NCBI RefSeq assembly: GCF_003443875.1
Contig: NZ_CP027482.1
Location: forward strand, 2,976,001 to 3,040,000
Length of the DNA stretch: 64,000 nt
Direction: 5' to 3'
DNA from: Aeromicrobium sp. A1-2
GTDB taxonomy: Bacteria > Actinomycetota > Actinomycetes > Propionibacteriales > Nocardioidaceae
Under the pieces are notes generated by a model. That model was not told where the DNA came from, ran no database searches, and saw only the letters and a list, made by a program, of their open reading frames with translations. A program made the position numbers and the translations under genes. This document shows positions 54,897 to 62,989 of this stretch, piece after piece. Every line of letters begins with the position of its first letter. The stretch's first letter is position 1.

Positions 54897-54945
54897 GTCT
54901 ACCCCTTCGTCCCCCGGCACCGTCGGCGATGACGGCATGACACGC

Positions 54946-54971
54946 GTACCCCGAGGGGGATGTCCAAAACC
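54946..54971 (-). promoter_or_regulatory. SigB/SigF-type promoter of the methyltransferase gene
   Basis: On the minus strand GGTTT and GGGTAC are separated by 15 bases, identical in spacing and hexamers to the promoter at 56686-56711. The -10 ends 49 bases from the ATG. Confidence 0.65.
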
Positions 54972-55013
54972 CACAACACTGGCGTCCGGGGACCAACCGC
55001 GATTGACTGAGTC

Positions 55014-55874
55014 ATGCGATCCATCTGGAAGGGCGCGATCAGTTTCGGTCTGGTCAACGTGCCCGTCAAGGTCTACAGCGCGACCGAGAGCCACGACGTC
55101 TCCCTGCACCAGGTCCACAACCAGGACGGTGGTCGGATCCGCTACCAGCGCCGGTGCGAGGTCTGCGGCAAGATCATCGCGTACGAGGACATCGACAAGG
55201 CCTATGACGACGGTGAGCGGACCGTGGTGCTGACGGACAAGGACTTTGCCTCGCTGCCGGCCGAGCGAAGCCACGAGATCGAGGTCGTCGAGTTCGTCCC
55301 GGCCGACCAGGTCGACGTCCTGCGGTTGGACAAGGCGTACTACCTCGAGCCCGACGAGCGCGCGCTCAAGCCCTACACCCTGCTCCGTCGGGCGCTGGAG
55401 GACTCCGATCGCACCGCGATCGTGCGGTTCGCGCTCCGCCAGAAAACTCGGCTGGCCGCTCTCCGCGTGCGCGACAACGTGCTCGTACTGCAGACCATGC
55501 TGTGGGACGACGAGGTCCGCAGCCCATCGTTCGACGTCCTCGAGAAGACCCCGAGGATCACCCAGAAGGAGCGTGACATGGCCGCCCGGCTGGTCGACTC
55601 GCTCTCGGAGGACTTCGATCCCGCAGCGTTCACCGACGACTACCAGGAACAGCTGCGGACTCTGATCGAGGCCAAGCTTGACCAGGGCGCATCGTTGGAC
55701 ACCGGCGCGACGTTCGGCGAGCCCGAGGAGTCCGAGGACGCTGACGTCGTCGATCTGATGGAGGCCCTCAGGCGCAGCGTCGATCGCAAGAAGGCGAGCC
55801 AGAAGACCGCCCCGAAGAAGGCGACCAAGAAGGCCGCCGCGAAGAAGGCGACCAAGAAGAAGGCGGCGTCCTAG
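55014..55874 (+). CDS. ku: Ku DNA-end-binding protein
   Basis: A 286-aa bacterial Ku that forms a ring on double-strand breaks and recruits LigD. SIWKGAISFGLVNVPVKVY at the start and VEFVPADQVDVLRLDKAYYLEPDE are typical of the core; the last 35 residues are Lys/Ala-rich (QKTAPKKATKKAAAKK), an end-threading and ligase-stimulating tail. It lies 2.4 kb upstream of ligD with three other genes between, and is divergent from the methyltransferase. No SigB-type promoter was found on its own strand. Confidence 0.94.
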   Translation: MRSIWKGAISFGLVNVPVKVYSATESHDVSLHQVHNQDGGRIRYQRRCEVCGKIIAYEDIDKAYDDGERTVVLTDKDFASLPAERSHEIEVVEFVPADQVDVLRLDKAYYLEPDERALKPYTLLRRALEDSDRTAIVRFALRQKTRLAALRVRDNVLVLQTMLWDDEVRSPSFDVLEKTPRITQKERDMAARLVDSLSEDFDPAAFTDDYQEQLRTLIEAKLDQGASLDTGATFGEPEESEDADVVDLMEALRRSVDRKKASQKTAPKKATKKAAAKKATKKKAAS

Positions 55875-55881
55875 TCGGACA

Positions 55882-56607
55882 TCACACCTTGCCGACCTTG
55901 CTGCGGTCGCTCGCGATCTCGGGGACCTTGAAGGTCGCGTTTGGGGCGCAGCGGTGCTCGACGACCCACTCGGCGACGTACCGAAGCTTGACGTTGTGCT
56001 CCTGGGACTGCCGACGCAAGAACTCGAACGACCGCTCGGCGTCCAGATCGAAGCGTTCCATCAAGATGCCCTGAGCCTGACCGATCAGCTTGCGTGCATC
56101 GATAGCGACCTGCAGGCCAGCCTCGTTGTGCGCATTCGCGATCGCCACCGCAGCATGCCTGACGAAGATCGTGCCGACCGCGATGTCGTCGTCGTCGAAA
56201 GCGCCGAGTCGGTCGGCGTAGAGGTTGAGCGATCCATAGTGACGGCTGCGGGTCTCGAGACGGATGCTCAACGCGCTGCGGATGCCGAGCTCGGCGACCG
56301 CCGGACCCCACTTGGTCCACCGGTCGTCGGAGGCGACGTCGGACGAGATGTAGACCGCCTCGCCCTCGATTGCGTCGAGGCACGGGCCCTGGTCGTGAAT
56401 GATCTGCAAGTTGTGCGACTCGCCGACCCGCTGGGACGTCGCGGCGGCGGTCTCGATCTGGTTGCGAGCATGCACCAGCATGATCCCCGCATCGTCGCAG
56501 CTCGTGGCGATCCGGGCGTACTCGGCGATGCGCTCGATCGTCCGCTCGGCAGTCGGCTCGTCGTGCAGGTCCAGCGCCATCTGCGAGAAGAAGGTCGAAC
56601 TGTCCAT
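55882..56607 (-). CDS. GAF-ANTAR domain protein
   Basis: A 241-aa cytosolic regulator. A GAF domain (about 25-160, with GECIDAI-like GPCLDAIEGEAVYISSDV and SALSIRLE) precedes an ANTAR RNA-binding three-helix domain (about 170-225: ARKLIGQAQGILMERFDLD). ANTAR proteins bind paired hexaloop RNA hairpins and act as antiterminators. A mRNA target is not obvious nearby. GAGGAG upstream supports the ATG at 56607. Convergent with ku, divergent from the unknown stress-promoter gene. Its weak upstream GGTTT...GGTTCT is not a secure stress promoter. Confidence 0.88.
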   Translation of the reverse strand: MDSSTFFSQMALDLHDEPTAERTIERIAEYARIATSCDDAGIMLVHARNQIETAAATSQRVGESHNLQIIHDQGPCLDAIEGEAVYISSDVASDDRWTKWGPAVAELGIRSALSIRLETRSRHYGSLNLYADRLGAFDDDDIAVGTIFVRHAAVAIANAHNEAGLQVAIDARKLIGQAQGILMERFDLDAERSFEFLRRQSQEHNVKLRYVAEWVVEHRCAPNATFKVPEIASDRSKVGKV

Positions 56608-56685
56608 GGGGTCGCTCCTCAAGTGGTGTGGACGAGTCAAGAGAACCACAGGTGTTGGGTCAAACCTATAGCCCGCAACGGCCGT

Positions 56686-56711
56686 GGTTTGTGGCCGCCT
56701 GTGCTGGGTAC
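56686..56711 (+). promoter_or_regulatory. SigB/SigF-type promoter of the unknown gene at 56765
   Basis: GGTTT (56686-56690), 15-base spacer, GGGTAC (56706-56711). The start codons at 56744 and 56765 follow at 32 and 53 bases. Confidence 0.65.
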
Positions 56712-56764
56712 CAATCGTCTTGCCAAGGCAAAATCATCACCACATGGATCGGGGGTCTGCCCAG

Positions 56765-57268
56765 ATGACTCATGGGCTCGATCTGGCCGGAACCGTCGTC
56801 ACGCTGTTCGGCGATCGAGACCGGCTCGACACCGCGCTGTGCCGGGAGTTCGGCCGTCGTGGCGGCAGCACGCACAACGTGACGGCGAGCACCGGCTGGC
56901 TCTCGTCCGCGATCGTCACGGTCCTGCGGCTCGACACCGAGTCAGGTTATGAGGCTCTGGCCCAGCTTGTCGCCGCCGACCTGCCGCGCTCGCACGTCGT
57001 GGCGGTCTGTGCCGAGAAGTCCGATCCGGGAGCCGCCCGGCAGATCGACGACCTGTGCCGATCGTGCGGAGATCGCCACGACTTCTCGCTGATCTGGCAC
57101 CCAGCGTCCGCCATCGCGGTACCGCCGATCGAGCTCGACGAGACGACCACCGACCCCATGAGGGACCTCGCCGCCACGATCGCCGACGAGGTCCAGATCC
57201 ACGCCGCACCAGGCCGGCTGGCCCGCTACGAGACGCGGACCTTTGACCCGACGGCCTCGGACCATTGA
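56765..57268 (+). CDS. Unknown protein under a stress-type promoter
   Basis: A 167-aa soluble protein (174 if ATG 56744 is used). Its pattern of TVVTLFGDRDRLDTALCREF, then SSAIVTVLRLDTES and HVVAVCAEK gives alternating strands and helices like a degenerate Rossmann fold, but the GxGxxG loop is absent and no family is recognised. The SigB/SigF-type promoter upstream and the position between the GAF-ANTAR gene and the sigma factor suggest a stress role. The GGGGG before the later ATG favours 56765. It converges on the sigma gene after 58 bases. Confidence 0.6.
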   Translation: MTHGLDLAGTVVTLFGDRDRLDTALCREFGRRGGSTHNVTASTGWLSSAIVTVLRLDTESGYEALAQLVAADLPRSHVVAVCAEKSDPGAARQIDDLCRSCGDRHDFSLIWHPASAIAVPPIELDETTTDPMRDLAATIADEVQIHAAPGRLARYETRTFDPTASDH

Positions 57269-57326
57269 GCGAGCTCGCGGGCGCTCCACACGGTCACGCC
57301 CGGCCAGGTCTGCTGACCCCGCCCGG

Positions 57327-58154
57327 TCAGGCCGCGTCGGCCAGCCCCGCCGACGCGCGGAGCCGCGCGAGCAGCTTCGCGAGGCGACGTGAGATCTGCA
57401 TCTGGCTGACTCCGACGAGCTCGGCGATCTCCTGCTGCGTCTTGTCCTCGACGAACCGCAACCTCAGCAGCTCCCGCTCGTCGTCGTCGAGGTCCCGGCA
57501 CAGCGGGCCGACCGTGACCCAGTCGTCGATGAACTCGTAGGCCGAGCCTTCAGCCGCGATCGTCTCGCCGAGTGGTCGTCCGTCCTCACGCACGGGCTGG
57601 TCGAGCGAGGTCGGCGAGAAGCAGCTGCGGGCCGCCATCGCCTCGCGCACGTCCTCGACCTCCGCGCCGATCTCGCCGGCGAGCGTCAGCACGTCGGGCT
57701 GATGGGAGTCCGCCTGCAGACAGCGCTCCGTCGCGCTCGAGATGTCGGCCTGCATCTGCTGGATGCGGCGCGGCGGACGCACCCCCCAGCAGTGGTCGCG
57801 GAAGTACTTCTTGATCTCACCGAGGATCGTGACCGTGGCGAAGGGGACGAATTCGCCCCGGTCGTGGTCGAACCCACGGATCGCCTTGACCAGGGCGAAG
57901 CACGCAACCTGAACCAGGTCGTCGCGATCGGCACCTCGACCGGCGTAGCGACCGGCGAGATTGTGGGCGAGGCCCAAGTGCCGGCGGACGATCTCGTCCT
58001 CGAGCATCGTCCGCTCGTGACCGTGCGTTGCGCCCGCGGCCTCGATCAGAGCGGTGATGTCGTCGTGCTGGAAATATGCGGAAATACTGTTCACGGAAAC
58101 CCCCGGGGGCTCTCGATCCGTGCTCGGCAGCTGCTCAACCGGCGGGACCACCAT
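57327..58154 (-). CDS. SigB/SigF-type alternative sigma factor
   Basis: A 275-aa group III sigma factor of the stress/sporulation branch. Region 2 includes DRDDLVQVACFALVKAIRGFDHDRG and FATVTILGEIKKYFRDHCWGVRPPRR, the hallmark of SigB/SigF; region 3 follows, and region 4 carries QQEIAELVGVSQMQISRRLAKL. GTG at 58094 (GGGGG upstream) is an alternative start giving 255 residues. No anti-sigma or antagonist gene is adjacent. It is divergent from ligD, whose promoter fits the sequence this type of sigma factor reads, so it may control NHEJ. Confidence 0.9.
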   Translation of the reverse strand: MVVPPVEQLPSTDREPPGVSVNSISAYFQHDDITALIEAAGATHGHERTMLEDEIVRRHLGLAHNLAGRYAGRGADRDDLVQVACFALVKAIRGFDHDRGEFVPFATVTILGEIKKYFRDHCWGVRPPRRIQQMQADISSATERCLQADSHQPDVLTLAGEIGAEVEDVREAMAARSCFSPTSLDQPVREDGRPLGETIAAEGSAYEFIDDWVTVGPLCRDLDDDERELLRLRFVEDKTQQEIAELVGVSQMQISRRLAKLLARLRASAGLADAA

Positions 58155-58256
58155 GCCACCCCTGGCCCACGAAGCGCAAGAGGGTCCTGGCCACCAATGA
58201 CCACGCCGCCTAGTTCCTTAGGACCAGTTCAGGTTCCGGCGGCGTCCGCTACTTTG

Positions 58257-58282
58257 TGTTTCGCTTGGCTCCACCCGGGTAT
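58257..58282 (+). promoter_or_regulatory. SigB/SigF-type promoter of ligD
   Basis: TGTTT (58257-58261), 15-base spacer, GGGTAT (58277-58282), with a predicted leader of about 19 bases carrying GAGAGGAGG. A perfect inverted repeat of 8-base arms, CCACCCGG-N6-CCGGGTGG (58271-58292), spans the -10. Confidence 0.65.
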
Positions 58283-58307
58283 CTCCGGGTGGGCGAGAGG
58301 AGGTCCG

Positions 58308-60683
58308 ATGCCGCGCACCAGCCAGACCCAGACCGTCTCGGTCGCGGGCCATCGCCTCCGCCTCACGCACCCCGACAAGGTCATCTACCCCGAGACCGGG
58401 ACGACCAAGGCCGAGGTCATGGCCTACTACATGGAGATCGCGCCGCATCTGCTGCCGCACCTCGCGGACCGCATCGTGACCCGCAAGCGCTGGGTCGACG
58501 GCGTGGGCTCTGCCGCCGACCCCGGTGAGGTGTTCTTCGAGAAGAATCTCCCGTCGTCGGCGCCGGACTGGATCCGACGCGTCGAGATCGAGCACCGAAA
58601 CCACACCACGACGTACCCCGTGTTCGACAGCGCCGCGGCGCTGGCGTGGGCCGGGCAGGTGGCCGCCCTCGAGCTGCACGTGCCGCAGTGGCGGGTCGCC
58701 TCGCACGGAGTCCCACAGAATCCGGACCGTCTTGTGCTGGACCTCGACCCCGGCCCCGGCGCGGGGCTTCCCGAGTGCGTCGAGGTCGCCAAGCGGGCCA
58801 GGGCCTTGCTGCGGGAGCTCGACCTCGAGGCGTACCCGGTCACGAGCGGCAGCAAGGGCCTTCACCTGTACGCAGGACTCGACGGGCAGCACGACGCCGA
58901 GTACGTCAACCGGTTCGCCAAGCAGCTCGCGCTGGCGTTGGAGTCCGAGCTGCCCGACCTGGTCGTCAGCTCGATGAAGAAGAGCCTGCGCAACGGCAAG
59001 GTCCTGGTCGACTGGAGCCAGAACAACGGCAACAAGACCACGATCGCGCCGTACTCGCTGCGCGGGACATCGGTGCCGCACGTCGCGGCGCCCCGGACCT
59101 GGCGCGAGATGACCGCCGATCTCCAGCACCTCACGATGGACGAGGTGCTGACCCGGATGAAGCACCGCACGGATCCGCTGGCCGCCCTTGGCGGCGCGGC
59201 CCCCTCCGAGGATCGCCTCGCGACCTACCGGTCCAAGCGGGATTCGGCCAAGACCCCCGAGCCCGTGCCCGAGCTGGTGCCCGGCGGCAGCCACACGACG
59301 TCGTTCGTGATCCAGGAGCATCACGCCAGCAGCCTGCACTGGGACTTCCGGCTCGAGCGCGACGGCGTGCTGGTCTCGTGGGCCCTGCCCAAGGGGGTGC
59401 CGACCGATCCGAGCAAAAATCATCTGGCGATCCAGACCGAGGACCACCCGCTGGAGTACGCGACGTTCGAGGGTCACATCCCCCGGGGCGAGTACGGAGG
59501 CGGTGACGTCACGATCTGGGACGCCGGCACGTTCGAGCTGGAGAAATGGCGAGACGGCAAGGAGGTCATCGCGACGCTCACGGGCCGAGCGGGCGGCGGG
59601 CTCGACCAACCCCGCAAGTACGCCCTGATCAAGACCGGCAAGAACTGGTTGATCCATCTGATGGAGCCGAAGACCCGGACCGACGGGCCGAAGGCAGCAC
59701 GAATGCCGGCCCGGCGGCTGGGTGACGGCTTCATCGCGCCCATGCTCGCGACCCTCGGCTCGACGAAGGACATCGACGAATCGTCGGACGCCTGGGCGTT
59801 CGAGATGAAGTGGGACGGCATCCGGGCGGTCGCGGTCGTCGACGGAAGCGACGTCGGCCTGTTCACCCGCAACGAGAAGGACGTCACCGCCGCCTATCCG
59901 GAGGTGGTCGAGGCTCTGGCTGCCCTCGGACTCGACGACACGGTGCTCGACGGCGAGATCGTGGCCCTCGACCGCGCAGGCGCGCCCGACTTCGGCCGGC
60001 TGCAGCGCCGAATGGGTCTGACCCGCCCAGCCGAGATCGCGGCGGCGCAGCGACACGTGTCGGTCGAGTACATGGTGTTTGACCTGTTGCGGTCCGAGGG
60101 TCGTGCGCTCGCGGGCGAGTCGTACGACGATCGACGCACGGCGTTGCTGGACCTGCGTATCGACGGTGCCGTCGCCCGCGTCCCCCTCGCCTTCGACGGA
60201 TCGCTGGCCAAGGCGGTCGAGTCGAGCAAGGCGCTGGGTCTGGAGGGGGTGCTGGCCAAGCGTCGCGACAGCCGCTACCGCAGCGGCAAGCGCGCCCAGG
60301 CCTGGATCAAGATCAAGCACCGTCGCATGCAGGAGGTCGTCGTCGGCGGCTGGCGCACCGGCCTCGGTGCCAGGTCCGGCCGCATCGGCGCTCTACTGCT
60401 CGGCATCCCCGATCAGGGTGGGCTCCGCTACATCGGGCGGGTCGGCACTGGCTTCGACGAGCGCACCCTCACGGACCTGCAGCGACGGCTCGCGGGCTCG
60501 CCACGCAAGACCAGCCCGTTCATGGATGTTCCGCGTGACTCTGCTCGCGATGCACACTGGGTGACACCACGCCTGGTCGGCGAGGTGTCGTTCGCGGAGT
60601 GGACCGCCAGTGGTCAGCTTCGTCAGCCAAGCTGGCGCGGACTACGTACCGACAAGAAGCCGCAGGAGGTAGCCCTGGAGTGA
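58308..60683 (+). CDS. ligD: Multifunctional NHEJ DNA ligase D
   Basis: A 791-aa enzyme completing double-strand-break repair with Ku. Domain order is polymerase/primase (about 1-290, with catalytic LVLDLDPGPG), phosphoesterase (about 315-470, HHASSLHWDFRLERDG) and ATP-dependent ligase (about 490-790, nucleotidyl Lys in EMKWDGIRA), the order of mycobacterial LigD. All three catalytic sites look intact. The ATG has GAGAGGAGG upstream. Expression from the stress-type promoter ties repair to starvation or desiccation (inference). The following small membrane-protein gene begins 47 bases on. Confidence 0.94.
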   Translation: MPRTSQTQTVSVAGHRLRLTHPDKVIYPETGTTKAEVMAYYMEIAPHLLPHLADRIVTRKRWVDGVGSAADPGEVFFEKNLPSSAPDWIRRVEIEHRNHTTTYPVFDSAAALAWAGQVAALELHVPQWRVASHGVPQNPDRLVLDLDPGPGAGLPECVEVAKRARALLRELDLEAYPVTSGSKGLHLYAGLDGQHDAEYVNRFAKQLALALESELPDLVVSSMKKSLRNGKVLVDWSQNNGNKTTIAPYSLRGTSVPHVAAPRTWREMTADLQHLTMDEVLTRMKHRTDPLAALGGAAPSEDRLATYRSKRDSAKTPEPVPELVPGGSHTTSFVIQEHHASSLHWDFRLERDGVLVSWALPKGVPTDPSKNHLAIQTEDHPLEYATFEGHIPRGEYGGGDVTIWDAGTFELEKWRDGKEVIATLTGRAGGGLDQPRKYALIKTGKNWLIHLMEPKTRTDGPKAARMPARRLGDGFIAPMLATLGSTKDIDESSDAWAFEMKWDGIRAVAVVDGSDVGLFTRNEKDVTAAYPEVVEALAALGLDDTVLDGEIVALDRAGAPDFGRLQRRMGLTRPAEIAAAQRHVSVEYMVFDLLRSEGRALAGESYDDRRTALLDLRIDGAVARVPLAFDGSLAKAVESSKALGLEGVLAKRRDSRYRSGKRAQAWIKIKHRRMQEVVVGGWRTGLGARSGRIGALLLGIPDQGGLRYIGRVGTGFDERTLTDLQRRLAGSPRKTSPFMDVPRDSARDAHWVTPRLVGEVSFAEWTASGQLRQPSWRGLRTDKKPQEVALE

Positions 60684-60730
60684 GGTTGCACTTCCCCACG
60701 ACACCACCGATCGACACGAGGAGAAACTCA

Positions 60731-61207
60731 ATGCCCCGACCATTCAAGAAAAAGACCCTCCGCATCCAGCTCGAGGACCGGCTGGAAGGCCTCACCGAAC
60801 AGACCGAGGAGCTGCGGCAGCAGGTCGCGGATCGCGCACCCGTCGTCCGCGACCAGCTGATCGACATGCTGCCCGACAAGGACCAGCTGCGGGATCTCCG
60901 GGACGACCTGTTCGACCGGCTTCCCGAGAACGTCCAGGACCGCCTGCCCGAGCGGGTCAAGCCCAAGCGCTCCAAGCTCAAGCGCATCGCGGTCTTGGGG
61001 ATCCTTGCCGGCGCCGGTGCGGCCGCGGTCGCCGCGGTGCGCGGACGGGTCCAGAGCGCTCCTGCTCCGGACCCGTTCCCCCGGCCCCAGGCAGCTCCGG
61101 CTCCCCAGGCAGCTCCGACTCCCAAGCCGGCCCCGACACATGCCGCAGAGCCGGTGGCCGAGCCCACCGATGGGACCGACGACAAGTCGGGCGGCAAGAA
61201 GTCCTGA
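60731..61207 (+). CDS. Small predicted membrane-linked protein after ligD
   Basis: A 158-aa protein. A charged helical first part (QLEDRLEGLTEQTEELRQQ, likely coiled coil) is followed by one short hydrophobic segment (AVLGILAGAGAAAVAAV) and a Pro/Ala-rich, probably disordered tail ending in Gly-Lys. YtxH-like architecture; function unknown. GAGGAG precedes the ATG. Co-transcription with ligD is likely, and a strong hairpin follows the stop. Confidence 0.65.
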   Translation: MPRPFKKKTLRIQLEDRLEGLTEQTEELRQQVADRAPVVRDQLIDMLPDKDQLRDLRDDLFDRLPENVQDRLPERVKPKRSKLKRIAVLGILAGAGAAAVAAVRGRVQSAPAPDPFPRPQAAPAPQAAPTPKPAPTHAAEPVAEPTDGTDDKSGGKKS

Positions 61208-61212
61208 CCGCA

Positions 61213-61246
61213 CACGGGTCTCCGGGCAACCGCCCGGGGACCCGTG
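61213..61246 (+). terminator. Terminator of the ligD operon
   Basis: An 8-base outer stem (CACGGGTC/GACCCGTG) plus a 6-base inner stem (CCGGGC/GCCCGG) around AACC, with one mismatch between. Confidence 0.8.
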
Positions 61247-61316
61247 CCGTCCCGGGGGGAATGCACCGGCCGGATCGGGGTAAGTCGATCTCCACCGACG
61301 ACCGCGGAGGACACGC

Positions 61317-61694
61317 ATGACCGCTGAGCTCAACCCGACCCAGGCCTCGACCTGGACCGACGAGGAGATCGCGACAGTGCGGGCCACGCTCGTGCTCTCG
61401 ATCGCCCGACTGAAGGCCGAGATCGAGCTGGTCAGCGGCGGGTTGGCGCGCTCTGTGTCCGAGTCGACGCTCGAGGTCCTGCACGACGACCTCGATGTCG
61501 CGTCGCACCGGTCCGAGCTCCTGCAGGACGCGGTGCAGGCCGAGAACGCCGTCGCGATCCTTGAGCAGACCGAGCACGTTCTGGATCGGCTCGACCATGG
61601 CCTGTACGGCACCTGTGAGCGCTGCTCCGGCTGGATCGCGCGTCCTCGGCTCGAGGCCTTCCCGCGGGCGACTCTTTGCATCTCCTGCGCCTGA
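61317..61694 (+). CDS. TraR/DksA-type zinc-finger protein
   Basis: A 125-aa protein: a coiled-coil half (about 18-95) followed by a DksA/TraR zinc finger with C100, C103, C121 and C124 (C-x2-C-x17-C-x2-C). The layout matches RNA-polymerase secondary-channel regulators such as DksA and actinobacterial RbpA-independent homologues; the acidic coiled-coil tip residues were not confirmed. GGAGG is close to the ATG. It likely adjusts transcription under stress (inference). Confidence 0.85.
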   Translation: MTAELNPTQASTWTDEEIATVRATLVLSIARLKAEIELVSGGLARSVSESTLEVLHDDLDVASHRSELLQDAVQAENAVAILEQTEHVLDRLDHGLYGTCERCSGWIARPRLEAFPRATLCISCA

Positions 61695-61737
61695 ACCGGC
61701 GCGCCCCGGCCGCACGGTCCGGTTGCACCCCTGCCGC

Positions 61738-61743
61738 TAGGCT
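61738..61743 (+). promoter_or_regulatory. -10 hexamer of leaderless lepB
   Basis: TAGGCT, ending 6 bases before the GTG at 61750. Confidence 0.5.
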
Positions 61744-61749
61744 CACTCC

Positions 61750-62412
61750 GTGACGCAACAGCAGAAGAAGCAGCTCCCCGTGTGGCAGGAGTCGATCCTT
61801 CTGGTCGCGACTGCCATGGTCATGGCAATCATCGTCAAGACGTTCTTCCTCCAGGCGTTCTACATCCCGTCGGAGTCGATGGAGCCCACGATGCTCGTCA
61901 ACGACAAGCTCCTGGTGCAGAAGGTCTCCTACTGGGGTGGGGACGTCAAGCGCGGGGACATCGTCGTCTTCGACGATCCGGGGGGCTGGTTGAGCGCCGA
62001 CGACTCCAAGCGTGCGTCCAACCCGATCCAGAAGGCGCTCGAGACCGTCGGGCTGTTTCCGACCGGCGGGCACCTGATCAAGCGGGTCATCGGAGTCGGT
62101 GGAGACGAGATTGCCTGCTGCAGCGACGGCAAGCTCACGATCAACGGCAAGAAGATCGACGAGCCCTATGTGCTCGACGAGACCGCCACCAAGGACAAGA
62201 CGTTCGACATCAAGGTGCCCAAGAACCACCTGTGGGTCATGGGCGACAACCGCGGCAACTCCAGCGACTCGCGTGCACACCTCGGCGATCCGGGCGGTGG
62301 ATTCATCTCCCAGGAATCAGTCGTGGGCAAGGCTTGGCTGCGGGTGTGGCCGTTCGGCCGGGCCGGATTCATCCACAAGCCCGACACGTTCGACGCGAAC
62401 CTCGCACCCTGA
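61750..62412 (+). CDS. lepB: Signal peptidase I
   Basis: A 220-aa membrane protease that removes signal peptides of exported proteins. One N-terminal helix (about 13-33) anchors it; the catalytic Ser43 is in SESMEPT, Lys111 in LIKRVIGVGGD, and GDNRGNSSDSR is the conserved C-terminal box. The Ser/Lys dyad is complete. GTG start without ribosome-binding site, leaderless by its -10. A hairpin follows the stop. Confidence 0.93.
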   Translation: MTQQQKKQLPVWQESILLVATAMVMAIIVKTFFLQAFYIPSESMEPTMLVNDKLLVQKVSYWGGDVKRGDIVVFDDPGGWLSADDSKRASNPIQKALETVGLFPTGGHLIKRVIGVGGDEIACCSDGKLTINGKKIDEPYVLDETATKDKTFDIKVPKNHLWVMGDNRGNSSDSRAHLGDPGGGFISQESVVGKAWLRVWPFGRAGFIHKPDTFDANLAP

Positions 62413-62421
62413 CGTCAGGCC

Positions 62422-62449
62422 GACCTGCGGCCACCTTGGTGGTCAGGTC
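62422..62449. terminator. Hairpin between lepB and the converging gene
   Basis: Outer stem GACCTG/CAGGTC and inner stem CCACC/GGTGG with a 2-base TT loop; overlaps the stop codon of the gene at 62443. Confidence 0.55.
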
Positions 62450-62883
62450 CCACTGTTGTCCTGCTCAGTCGAGCTGTCCGCAGATCCGTTCTGCTGGGGC
62501 ACCGTGGCGCGCGGTCCGTTCTGATTGCCGCGGAGTCGGCCCTGACGGCCGCCGATGTTGCCCCGGTCGCCTCGGTCGTCGCCACGGACCGATCCTTGCT
62601 TGCCCCGGTCGCTTCGGTCGCCCTGGTCGCTGTGGTTGCCGATCGCGAAGCCACCCAGGCCGCCAACCAGCAGCAGTCCTGCAGCGGCGCCTCCGGCGAC
62701 GACCCGGCGCTTGGTCACGTGCTCGCTGAGCGGACGGCGCGGCGCGGGAGCCACGGCGGCGGCACTGTTGGCAGCCGCAGGCCCGGTGGCCGCCGGCATC
62801 GTGCTGGTCTCGTCCGATGCTGCAGGCGTGGCGGGCATGTCGGTCGTCTCGTCGCCGTCGTTGCTGCTCGGGGTGTCGCTCAC
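62443..62883 (-). CDS. Hypothetical single-pass membrane protein with RG-rich tail
   Basis: A 146-aa protein: an acidic, Thr/Ala-rich head (probably disordered, about 1-50), a basic stop (TKRRVV), one membrane helix (AAAGLLLVGGLGGFAIG), and a Gly/Arg/Asp-rich tail (DRSDRGKQGSVRGDDRG, then RGNQNGPRATV). No family recognised. The tail would face outside. GTG start with GAGGAG upstream. Converges on lepB. Confidence 0.6.
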   Translation of the reverse strand: MSDTPSSNDGDETTDMPATPAASDETSTMPAATGPAAANSAAAVAPAPRRPLSEHVTKRRVVAGGAAAGLLLVGGLGGFAIGNHSDQGDRSDRGKQGSVRGDDRGDRGNIGGRQGRLRGNQNGPRATVPQQNGSADSSTEQDNSGT

Positions 62884-62989
62884 TGGTGCTCCTCAGGTCG
62901 GTCGGAGTCCAGTCTCGGTTGCCATCCTGAAGTCGGGCTGCGACGGGCCTGTGCTGGCCCTGTGAGCCGTTCAGTCGTCCCACGCTCCG

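Noticed and set aside
54897..55013. SigB/SigF-type promoter for ku
   Set aside because: The only such motif in this region is on the minus strand and serves the methyltransferase; none reads toward ku.
56608..56683. Stress promoter for the GAF-ANTAR gene
   Set aside because: GGTTT is present on the minus strand, but the -10 reads GGTTCT, missing the GGGTA core.
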